The notes beneath the pieces were generated by a model. That model did no database searches. It had not been told where the DNA came from and saw only the letters and a program-made list of their open reading frames with translations. A program made the position numbers and the translations under genes. Of a stretch of 64,000 bases of DNA, positions 18,212 through 25,350 are shown in pieces; position 1 is the first letter of the stretch; each line of letters starts with the position of its first letter. This DNA comes from SH-MAG3 sp036374995 (lineage in GTDB: Bacteria; Gemmatimonadota; Gemmatimonadetes; Longimicrobiales; RSA9): the NCBI GenBank assembly GCA_036374995.1, contig DASUSS010000048.1, forward strand, positions 1-64,000, given 5' to 3'.

Positions 18212-19287
18212 GCGTCGCCTCGCGGATGGCAGCTCAGGCAGGCCGGCGTGGTGTATGTGTAGCCCGACCGCTCCCTGTGCTTGTCGTCCATCCGCGCCTG
18301 GCTGTGCTCGTGGCAGTTCAGGCAGCTGACGGTCGAGAGGCCCTGCCCGTCGTGGCACTGCGTGCACGCGCTCCATCTGCCCCGGTGCGCGCCCGAGTAG
18401 ATCGGGAAACGCGCATCGTGGTCCGCCCAGACCGCGCCGCGGAACGTCTGCAGCGTGTGACACTGGAGGCAGTCGGCCGCGAAGCCGAAGCTCGGATGCA
18501 CGCGGTCGTAGTCGTCCTGGTGGCATGCGATGCAGTCGCGCGGCCCGGTGGTCGCATAGATGAGCGCGAAATCGGGTGGCGCGTGACACGACTGGCAGGC
18601 GATCCGGATGTGCGCGCCCTCGAGCGGGTATCCCGTCTCGCGGGCGTGCTCGAACCGCGCGCCCCGCCACGTCAGCACGCCGTGACAGCTCTCGCACGTC
18701 GTGCGGAATCCCGCCGTCTCGTGCTCCGGCGATGCCGCTCGGTAGTCATCGGCGTGACACGAGAAGCACTCGGTCGGGAGTGGCGTGAACCGATCTGCGC
18801 TGCCGGTGCCGTGGCATGCCTCGCACTCCACCTGACGGTGCCGGCCGGTGAGAGGGAAGCTCGTGCCTGCGTGCGCGTCGCGGCGCCCGCTCGCCGCGAA
18901 GCTCTTCGTGTCGTGGCACGATGTGCAGCTCGTGCCCAGACTGCCGCCGTGCACATCGACATGGCAGGTCGCGCATTCGCCCTCCGCGACGTGCGGCTCA
19001 TCGAAGCGCAGCGTGAGGTGGCAGCTGCGGCAGTCCACTGCCGAGTGCTGCCCGCTCAGCTGGAACGATGTGCCCGAATGGTCGAAGTCGACATCCTCGC
19101 GCAGCGGCGACCAGCCGCCCGGCTGGTGGCAGCTCGCGCACGCGAGCGTGCCGGCGCCGTGAGGCGAGCGGCTCTGCGCGAGCGCCGCCGCGCCATCCGG
19201 CTGCGGCCGCGCACACGTCGTCACCAGCAGCGCCGCGACCAGCACCGCGACACCCGTCAGCACACGGCTTTGCGCATCACGCACCAT
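18208..19287 (-). CDS. 13-heme c-type cytochrome (exported, probable lipoprotein)
   Basis: A 359-aa protein with thirteen CxxCH haem-attachment motifs spread over residues about 50-355. The N-terminus has a hydrophobic segment ending LLVTTCARPQ, an imperfect lipobox, so membrane anchoring as a lipoprotein is likely. The repeated unit (FxLxGxHxxVxCxxCH followed by CxxCH about 20-30 residues later) is shared with the 20-heme protein upstream, implying duplication from common cytochrome c3-like modules. ATG 19287 overlaps the upstream stop by 11 bp. It would relay electrons in the periplasm or at the outer membrane, next to the barrel gene. Confidence 0.88.
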   Translation of the reverse strand: MVRDAQSRVLTGVAVLVAALLVTTCARPQPDGAAALAQSRSPHGAGTLACASCHQPGGWSPLREDVDFDHSGTSFQLSGQHSAVDCRSCHLTLRFDEPHVAEGECATCHVDVHGGSLGTSCTSCHDTKSFAASGRRDAHAGTSFPLTGRHRQVECEACHGTGSADRFTPLPTECFSCHADDYRAASPEHETAGFRTTCESCHGVLTWRGARFEHARETGYPLEGAHIRIACQSCHAPPDFALIYATTGPRDCIACHQDDYDRVHPSFGFAADCLQCHTLQTFRGAVWADHDARFPIYSGAHRGRWSACTQCHDGQGLSTVSCLNCHEHSQARMDDKHRERSGYTYTTPACLSCHPRGDA

Positions 19288-20947
19288 GGCAATCCTCGCA
19301 GCGTATCGACAGCGGGGTGTAACGCAGGATGATCGCTCCCTGCGGCGCAGGCTCGGGGACGTGACACGCGCGGCACACCACTCCGGCGTGGGCCCCCTCG
19401 AGCGGATAGCGCGTGGTCGAATGGTCGAATCGCGTCGCCCGGTCGAACCCGTCCACGCCGTGGCAGTCACCGCAGCCGCGGCCGGCCGAGCGGCCACCGT
19501 GCGGGTCGGCCGCCGCGTGGCACGCCTCGCACTCGCGCGGGGCACGCGACCGCTCCGGCGTGTGACAGGACGCGCACGCCACGCCGGCATGACCGTGCTC
19601 CAGCGGGAACGATTCGTGGCGCACTGCCGTCGGCTGCCACGACCCCGTCATGTGACAGCGCGCGCACTCCGTCCGCCCCTGCGCATCCGCATAGGCACGT
19701 CCGTGCGGATTGACCGACGCGTGACACCCGCTGCACGTCATGTCCCGCACCACGAAGCTCAGCCGCCCCGCCGACTGCTGCCTGTGACACTGCGCGCACG
19801 ACAGCAGGACGTGCGCGCCATCGAGTGGGAACCGCGTGCCGGCATGCTCCCGCGTCCCGAACGCCGCCGGCGACCACGCCCTCTCGCCGTGACAGGCCAC
19901 GCAGTCCGCGCCCGCACCCGAGTCCCGCTTCGCACCCGGATGCGCCTGCACGTGGCACGACCGGCAGTCGCGCACCACGATCCCCGGGAACCGCGACGTC
20001 GAGGACGCACGCGCGAGCGTCAGCTTGATGCGCGCATCGTTGCGCGCCGGACTGCGATGGCAGGCGCCGCACTCCAGCCGCGCGTGCGCCTCGCGCAGCC
20101 TGAAATCCGTTCGGTCGTGATCGAAGCGCGACGGGTCGAAGCCGCTGCCGAAGTCGCGCCAGCCGCTCGTCGTGTGACACGTCGAGCACGTCGCGCCCTG
20201 CGCACCCCGATGCGGATCCGTGTGGCACGACGTACAGCTCTGGTGCGCGACCCCGCGGTATTGCGTGACTCGCTGCTTCGTCGCGTGACACGCGCTGCAC
20301 TCGACACGGCGGTGCGCCCCCGTCAGCCGGAACGACACGGCGGAGTGATCGAACCCATCCGCCTCCGTCCACCTCGTTTCCGCGTGGCACGAGGCACAGT
20401 CCTGCGCGCCGAACTGGCGGCCGTGAGAATCGTCGGGCTCGTGGCAGGATCTGCACGTCGTGGCAAGGCCGAGGAACGTGCGCTCGAGCGCGGCCGCCGT
20501 CTTCTTCTCCGCACGCAGCGCCGGGCTGCGCACGAAGTCCGCCCGATGGCACGAGCGGCAGCTCACCTCCGCGTGCGCCGAGCGCAGCGTGTAGCCGGTC
20601 GACGCGTGATCGAACGCCGTCGTGTCCAGGCGGATCAGCGCGAAATCACGACCGTAGTGCTCCGCGTGACAGGACCCGCACGACTGGTCCCGCACGGTCG
20701 CGTGGTAGCCGAGCGATGCCTTCACCCGCTCGCCCAGCGATTCGTGACACGCCAGACACCGGTCGGTGCCCGCACCACGCTGACCCAGCTGATGGCACGA
20801 CGTGCACTGCCGGATCCCCTCCAGCTGCTCGTGCACAGCCGAGAGCCGGCCCGGAGACAGCACCTGCGCACGCGCGGGAGCACCGCCGCCACTCAGCACG
20901 GCCGCGACCACGAGCACCGCGCACAGCCGCCCCCGCTTCCCACTCAC
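19277..20947 (-). CDS. 20-heme c-type cytochrome
   Basis: A 556-aa exported cytochrome with twenty CxxCH motifs and a normal signal peptide ending APARA. At least six copies of an HxxVxCxxCH unit (HAEVSC, HRRVEC, HARLEC, HVLLSC, HAGVAC, HAGVVC) alternate with FDHxxTxFxL segments that supply distal His ligands, indicating growth by tandem duplication of a multiheme module. The preferred start is GTG 20947, which gives a GTGA overlap with the cytochrome b stop and a GGGTGG site upstream; GTG 20956 is an alternative. This is the likely main periplasmic/outer-membrane electron wire of the operon. Confidence 0.9.
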   Translation of the reverse strand: MSGKRGRLCAVLVVAAVLSGGGAPARAQVLSPGRLSAVHEQLEGIRQCTSCHQLGQRGAGTDRCLACHESLGERVKASLGYHATVRDQSCGSCHAEHYGRDFALIRLDTTAFDHASTGYTLRSAHAEVSCRSCHRADFVRSPALRAEKKTAAALERTFLGLATTCRSCHEPDDSHGRQFGAQDCASCHAETRWTEADGFDHSAVSFRLTGAHRRVECSACHATKQRVTQYRGVAHQSCTSCHTDPHRGAQGATCSTCHTTSGWRDFGSGFDPSRFDHDRTDFRLREAHARLECGACHRSPARNDARIKLTLARASSTSRFPGIVVRDCRSCHVQAHPGAKRDSGAGADCVACHGERAWSPAAFGTREHAGTRFPLDGAHVLLSCAQCHRQQSAGRLSFVVRDMTCSGCHASVNPHGRAYADAQGRTECARCHMTGSWQPTAVRHESFPLEHGHAGVACASCHTPERSRAPRECEACHAAADPHGGRSAGRGCGDCHGVDGFDRATRFDHSTTRYPLEGAHAGVVCRACHVPEPAPQGAIILRYTPLSIRCEDCHGA

Positions 20948-21795
20948 GGCGTCCACCCGTAGCCGAACGCGATCGCGACCGCGATGTGGACCGCCAGTAC
21001 GAGCAGCATCACGATCGCGAGCGGGAGATGGAACGCGTGCCAGTAGCCGAACAGGCGCTGCAGCGGCTCGAGCAGCGCGCGCTCGCGGCTCAGCCGGCGA
21101 TGCCGCTCCACGCTGCTCAGAATCTGCTCACGCACCGACGGCGGCGCAGGCAGCACGCCCACCGTGCGCGCGAGCTGACGATGCTCCCGCCCCGCACGCA
21201 GATCCATGACCGCCGCCGTCCCCAGCGCGGCCAGCACACCGCGGCTCGGCGCCACCGGCACCAGCCACCGCTCCAGCCGGGCCGCGTACGCACCGGCCTG
21301 CTCTCGCAGCGCGCTCAGCAGCGCACGCTGCTCGCTCTCGATCTCCTGGAGCGTCCGCGCGCGGCCATTCACGGCATGCGGGATCCGGACGTACACGTAC
21401 CGACCCAGCACGCCGCTCGCCACCACGACGATCATGCTCCAGAACGCGATCGCCACCAGGCCCCGCACCCGGAAGCTGGTATGCAGCACCACGAGGAACG
21501 GACCCAGCGTGCAGAGGAAGATGTGCAGCGACAGCCAGTCGCGGAGCCGGCCCGCGCGGCTCAGCAGCGGCCACCGCTTCCGCGTCGAGTACAGCAGCAC
21601 GCCCGCCGCCATCATCGCCGCCCCCGCGATGCCGAGACGGTTACCGATCCGGCCGGTGGGCGCAAAGATCTCGTGACCGCCCGCGAACGGTCGCTCCGCC
21701 AGCGGCGTGACGTAGTACTCCAGCCCCTGCAGCAGCAGCGCCGCCGCTACGACGAGCCAGGTGACGACCAGCCCGATGTGGTAGATGCGTCTCAA
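20944..21795 (-). CDS. membrane b-type cytochrome (cytochrome b561-like)
   Basis: First gene of the five-gene operon; 283 aa. It has four or five membrane spans: residues about 7-27, 52-70, 85-108, 115-135 and 245-272. Paired histidines in the third (LHIFLCTLGPFLVVLH) and last (WHAFHLPLAIVMLLVLAVH) segments are placed to bind two b haems. A long charged, helical loop at about 140-240 faces one side. It should move electrons from a quinol or from the Fe-S flavoprotein across the inner membrane to the multiheme cytochromes. No named family member was recognised, so the label is structural. Confidence 0.8.
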   Translation of the reverse strand: MRRIYHIGLVVTWLVVAAALLLQGLEYYVTPLAERPFAGGHEIFAPTGRIGNRLGIAGAAMMAAGVLLYSTRKRWPLLSRAGRLRDWLSLHIFLCTLGPFLVVLHTSFRVRGLVAIAFWSMIVVVASGVLGRYVYVRIPHAVNGRARTLQEIESEQRALLSALREQAGAYAARLERWLVPVAPSRGVLAALGTAAVMDLRAGREHRQLARTVGVLPAPPSVREQILSSVERHRRLSRERALLEPLQRLFGYWHAFHLPLAIVMLLVLAVHIAVAIAFGYGWTP

Positions 21796-22026
21796 ACGGT
21801 TCTTCGGTGCACGGCGATATACGCGGAGAGCTCGGCGGGAAGACCGGATTCTACGGTAGCGCTACTTCTTTACATAATCAAGCACCGAAGCAGTAACGGC
21901 GTGGTTCGGCGGAACTTGCACGGCCGGCGCCGGGCGCCACCGAAGGACGCGCGGTATCTCGGACCGTGTACGCACGCACGGACCGGCCGAGCGTCCGTCG
22001 GTACGTCACGGGTCCGGCGCCGCCGA

Positions 22027-22440
22027 CTACGCGCCGCCGACGGCCGCGACCACGCGCTCCAGCCGGGCCTTCACGTCCGCGGCGAGCGGCGCGATCGCGT
22101 CATTGCCGGCGAGCGAAAGGGCGGCCTCCGGGTCCATGATCGAGACCACGCTCGTGCCCTCGTCGTCACCCGCATGCACCACGACGTTGCACGGCAGGAG
22201 CAGGCCGATCTCCAGCTCGCTGCTGAGGGCGCGGTGCGCGAGCGGCGGATTGCACGCGCCGAGGATCACGTAGGGTCGGAAATCGACATCCAGCTTCTTC
22301 TTCAGGGTCGCGCGCACGTCGATCTCGGTCAGGACGCCGAAGCCCTCCGCGGCCAGTGCGTCGCGGACGCGCGCGACGGCTTCCTCGTACGGTGCATCGA
22401 TCGTCGTCCCGAACCCATAGGAAAGGGCCAGCTTGGTCAT
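22027..22440 (-). CDS. DUF302 domain protein
   Basis: A 137-aa cytoplasmic protein that matches the DUF302 pattern: GFGTTIDAPYEEAVARVRDAL near the start, LGACNPPLAHRAL (the conserved Cys-Asn-Pro) around residue 65, then LPCNVVV and SIMDPEAAL. DUF302 proteins fold like TATA-binding-protein halves and often sit in copper/sulfur redox clusters. It lies 24 bp after the CsoR-type regulator on the same strand, so it is probably the gene that regulator controls. Biochemical role unknown. Confidence 0.88.
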   Translation of the reverse strand: MTKLALSYGFGTTIDAPYEEAVARVRDALAAEGFGVLTEIDVRATLKKKLDVDFRPYVILGACNPPLAHRALSSELEIGLLLPCNVVVHAGDDEGTSVVSIMDPEAALSLAGNDAIAPLAADVKARLERVVAAVGGA

Positions 22441-22464
22441 GTTCGCCTCTTCATCCGCTCGTGA

Positions 22465-22818
22465 TCAGCGCACGTTTCTGTACATCAGGTCGATGATCTC
22501 GTCGTACATCGTCTCGGCCGCATCGCCGCCCGCCCGCATCGCCGACGTCGCGCAGTGCTTCAGGTGGTTACGCATCAGCTCCCGGCCGACGCTCCGGAGT
22601 GCCTCCTGTACCGACGCGATCTGCGTCAGGATGTCCGCGCAGTAGCGATCCTCGTCGACCATGCGTTGCAGGCCGCGGACCTGGCCCTCGATGCGGCGCA
22701 GCCGCTTCAGGTTCCTGTCCTTGATTCCCGCATCCACGCCGACCGCCTTGCGGGCAGTCTCGCTGCCGTCGTCGTGCGCCGTGCCGCAGCCGCACGCGAC
22801 CACGTTCATCTCCGCCAT
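22465..22818 (-). CDS. csoR: CsoR/FrmR-family copper-type metal sensor
   Basis: A 117-aa all-helical transcriptional repressor of the CsoR/RcnR family (RRIEGQVRGLQRMVDEDRYC). The Cu(I) ligand triad of CsoR is complete and correctly spaced at C60, H85 and C89. An additional N-terminal CGC and His segment (residues 9-14) could bind metal too. When Cu(I) binds, such proteins leave their operator and genes are expressed. It is co-directional with and just upstream of DUF302, and the Cus efflux operon lies about 9 kb to the right. Assignment to copper is from the triad. Confidence 0.9.
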   Translation of the reverse strand: MAEMNVVACGCGTAHDDGSETARKAVGVDAGIKDRNLKRLRRIEGQVRGLQRMVDEDRYCADILTQIASVQEALRSVGRELMRNHLKHCATSAMRAGGDAAETMYDEIIDLMYRNVR

Positions 22819-22867
22819 CCGTCCTCCTGCTGAGCCGTGTCCGTTCCCTGCAATATAGCCCCCGGGC

Positions 22868-23746
22868 CTATGTCCGCCCAGTCTCCGCCGCGGCGCGGCG
22901 CGCGCGGAGGTAGATGAACCAGTAGGTCGCGCCGACCAGGACGACGCCGCCGATGATGTTGCCGATCGTGACGGGCAGCAGGTTGTGGAGCAGGAAGTTC
23001 GGCCAGGTCAGGGCGGCGTGCTGAGCCGGAGCGGATTCGACGGTGTGCCAGAAGGCGTCGTCCGCGTGAGTCCGGATGAGGATGCCGAGGGGCACGCTGT
23101 ACATGTTGGCGATGCTGTGCTCGAAGCCGGCGGCGACGAAGGCGGAGATGGGGAAGATGACGGCGAGGATCCGGTCGGTGGTGGTGCGCGCGCTGAAGGA
23201 GAGCCAGACGGCGAGGCAGACGAGGCCGTTGGCGAGAATCCCGAGCACGAGGGCCTGGAGGAAGCCGAGGCGGACCTTGTGCGTCGCGGTCGCGAGCACG
23301 ACGCTGCCGATCGCGCCGTCGTCGAATGCGTACTGGCGACCGAGCAGGACGAGGATGACGGTGCCGATCGCGCCGAGGAAGTTGCCGGCGTAGACGAGCG
23401 TCCAGTTACGAATCAGCGCAGTGTGGCTGAGTCTGCGGCTCGCCCAGGCCATGATGATGAGCGTGTTGCCGGTAAACAGCTCGGCGCCGCCGACGACGAC
23501 GAGGATGAGACCGAGCGAGAAGACGAGGCCGGAGAGGAGGCGCGTGAGGCCGGGCGGCAGCACGCCGGCGGCGCCCGAGGCGACGGTGGCGGCGAACATC
23601 GCGCCGAGGGCGATGAACGCGCCGGCGAGCACCGCGAGGGCCAGCGTGCTGACGGCGCCGAGCTCCGCCTTGGCGACGCCGATCGACTCGGCCCTGAGTG
23701 CCATTTCCGGCGGGAGCAGTGCGTCGAACCGTGAGGACGTATCCAC
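22868..23746 (-). CDS. formate/nitrite transporter (FNT) channel
   Basis: A 292-aa inner-membrane protein with six membrane spans of the FocA/NirC family. It shows the AGAFIALGAMF segment, the Omega-loop region ELFTGNTLIIMA, and the second-half NGLVCLAVWLSFSA and FEHSIANMYSVPLGI signatures with the central His. It conducts formate, nitrite or hydrosulfide as a pentamer. The ribosome-binding site GGGGAGG lies at 23748-23757, directly abutting a gene remnant on the other strand, so its promoter must lie in or beyond that remnant. Substrate is uncertain because no formate or nitrite enzyme is nearby. Confidence 0.92.
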   Translation of the reverse strand: MDTSSRFDALLPPEMALRAESIGVAKAELGAVSTLALAVLAGAFIALGAMFAATVASGAAGVLPPGLTRLLSGLVFSLGLILVVVGGAELFTGNTLIIMAWASRRLSHTALIRNWTLVYAGNFLGAIGTVILVLLGRQYAFDDGAIGSVVLATATHKVRLGFLQALVLGILANGLVCLAVWLSFSARTTTDRILAVIFPISAFVAAGFEHSIANMYSVPLGILIRTHADDAFWHTVESAPAQHAALTWPNFLLHNLLPVTIGNIIGGVVLVGATYWFIYLRARRAAAETGRT

Positions 23747-23757
23747 GGCGCCTCCCC

Positions 23758-23847
23758 ATGCGTTTCAGTGAGGACATCGTCGCGGACGCCGACGTGGCGT
23801 ATCTCGACGGCACGTTCTACGCCGATGGCGAGATCCCGGGCCGGGAC
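23758..23847 (+). pseudogene. 30-codon remnant of a PqqB-like MBL-fold hydrolase
   Basis: On the plus strand an open stretch encodes a segment with DADVAYLDGTFYADGEIPGRD, which matches the conserved C-terminal block of PqqB-like metallo-beta-lactamase-fold proteins, where the sequence normally continues into MSEIPHPF. Here it diverges at once and runs into the antisense 3' end of the cupin gene. The fragment has no catalytic HxHxDH motif and no full domain, so it is a relic. Identification is from a recalled family motif, not a search. Confidence 0.55.
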
Positions 23848-23853
23848 GACGGT

Positions 23854-24237
23854 TCAGCTCACCGCATGCCCCTCGGACTTCTCCGCATCCTCCCGTGTGT
23901 GATGCACCGTGCCCTCCGGATGCTCCGGCGGAGCATACAGCGTGTAGAGCTTGAGCGACTTCTCGCCCGTGTTGCGGATGTTGTGCCGTGCGCCCGCGGG
24001 CACGACGACGGCCATGTCGCTCTCGATGCGCGTCGTCTCGCCGTCGATCTCGACTTCGCCCTTCCCCTTCTCCACGCGGAAGAACTGGTCGGTGTCCTCG
24101 TGCACCTCTTCGCCCAGCTCATCACCGGGCTCGAGCGCCATCAGGACCAGCTGCATGTGCGGTCCCGTATACAGAACTCGCCTGAAATCAAGATTCGTCT
24201 CGGTCTGCTCTTCGATGTCGCCGATGAAGCCCTTCAT
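23854..24237 (-). CDS. cupin-domain protein
   Basis: A 127-aa single-domain cupin with motif 1 around GDELGEEVHEDTDQFFRVEKGKGEV (residues about 38-62) and motif 2 around VVVPAGARHNIRNTG. The metal-binding set is present as H46, E45 or D47, and a later His. ATG 24237 is chosen because GGGAGG lies seven bases upstream; the longer open frame has no signal. Small cupins of this kind may be isomerases, dioxygenases or sensors; substrate is unknown. It is followed immediately by the MBL remnant, suggesting a local rearrangement point. Confidence 0.88.
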   Translation of the reverse strand: MKGFIGDIEEQTETNLDFRRVLYTGPHMQLVLMALEPGDELGEEVHEDTDQFFRVEKGKGEVEIDGETTRIESDMAVVVPAGARHNIRNTGEKSLKLYTLYAPPEHPEGTVHHTREDAEKSEGHAVS

Positions 24238-24528
24238 GGAGTCCTCCCGTTGAATCGGTGAGTGTGCTCGAGCGCGGGCCCCTCCGCACCCGGGAGCGCG
24301 TCCGGCCGCCCGAAGCCAGCACATCGAAGCTACGCGGGCAGGAGCGCCGCGACGTAGATCCATTCTGCTGATCTGTCGTAGGGCCTTTCCCGATCGTTCG
24401 CGGAATCGCCCGACGCACATCCGCCAGGCGCGCACGGCTGGCCCGCCATGGCGATTGTTGCGAGGCACCGCAGCGTGTTACGTTGTTCGATACTCCCATC
24501 GCGCACTCACCTGCTCAGCCGATCTGCC

Positions 24529-25350
24529 GTGAAATCAGCAGCCTTCCTCATTGGACTGTCCGCCGCAGCTGCGCTGACCGCGTTCGGTCTGCCGGAAGAC
24601 GATCGGTCGGGCGACGGGACGCCAGTCGTCCTGGTCGACGCGGCACCGACGGTGGCCTGGCTCCGGCCGGACGGCCCGGTCCGCGTGGCGCTGCAGGCGG
24701 GCCACTGGAAGGCGGCCGAGGCGCCCGACGAGCAGGCGCAGCTGCGGAGCAACGGGACGCGCGGCGGCGGGAAGGCCGAGTGGGAGATCAACCTGGGGAT
24801 CGCGCGGCGCACGGCGGCCCTGCTGGAGGAGGCCGGCTACGTGGTCGACATCCTGCCGACCACGATTCCGCCCGGTTACTGGGCGGACCTGTTCATTGCG
24901 ATCCATGCCGACGGCAGCGCGGACCGGTCGATCTCGGGGTATCGAGCGGCCGCACCGCGACGGGACCGCACCGGCCGCGCGGCCGAGTTCGCCGATCTGC
25001 TGACCCGTACGTACGGCGTGGCGACGGGGCTGCCGCACTATCCTCTGATCACGCGCCGCATGCGTGGCTACTACGCGTTCAACTCACGGCGCTACCATCA
25101 TGCGCTCCATCCGATGACCGTGGGCGTGATCCTGGAGACGGGCTTCCTGACGAGTCCGCGTGACCGCCGGATCATCGTCGGCGGACAGGATCGTGCCGCA
25201 CGCGGCATCGCCGATGCCGTGGTCCGGTTCCTGGAGCCGCTCGTCGCCGAGATGCAGAGCGCGAGCGCGACGATGACGGATCGGCCTCAGCCGGCCACAC
25301 CGGCGCGAGCCGCGCTCACCGACCCAGCAGCGACAGGATCAGAGCAGTAA
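24529..25350 (+). CDS. N-acetylmuramoyl-L-alanine amidase (Amidase_3)
   Basis: A 273-aa exported peptidoglycan hydrolase. GTG 24529 opens a signal peptide (KSAAFLIGLSAAAALTA); an upstream ATG at 24448 would place 27 unlikely residues before it. The zinc site is recognisable as H in ALQAGH, E in AEWEIN, and H in AIHADG, with the catalytic Glu in ILETGFLTSPRD. It cleaves the amide between MurNAc and the stem peptide in the periplasm. The last 35 bp overlap the 3' end of the convergent phosphodiesterase gene, so both C-termini share DNA. Confidence 0.87.
   Translation: MKSAAFLIGLSAAAALTAFGLPEDDRSGDGTPVVLVDAAPTVAWLRPDGPVRVALQAGHWKAAEAPDEQAQLRSNGTRGGGKAEWEINLGIARRTAALLEEAGYVVDILPTTIPPGYWADLFIAIHADGSADRSISGYRAAAPRRDRTGRAAEFADLLTRTYGVATGLPHYPLITRRMRGYYAFNSRRYHHALHPMTVGVILETGFLTSPRDRRIIVGGQDRAARGIADAVVRFLEPLVAEMQSASATMTDRPQPATPARAALTDPAATGSEQ

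Noticed and set aside
18212..18697. Extension of the barrel gene upstream in the same frame
   Set aside because: The region belongs to the 13-haem cytochrome in another frame; the ATG at 18211 gives a signal peptide and ATGA coupling.
18208..20947. CxxCH motifs read as zinc-binding (ribbon or DnaJ-like) sites
   Set aside because: Each motif is CxxCH with signal peptides and module spacing of multiheme cytochromes, and the operon is redox.
19286..20962. 558-aa plus-strand frame opposite the 20-haem cytochrome
   Set aside because: Arg/Ala-rich shadow; the minus strand has twenty CxxCH motifs and a signal peptide.
21871..21882. FNR-like TTGAT half-site upstream of the cytochrome operon
   Set aside because: Only one half matches (TTGATTATGTAA on the minus strand); the second half ATCAA is absent, so it was not called.
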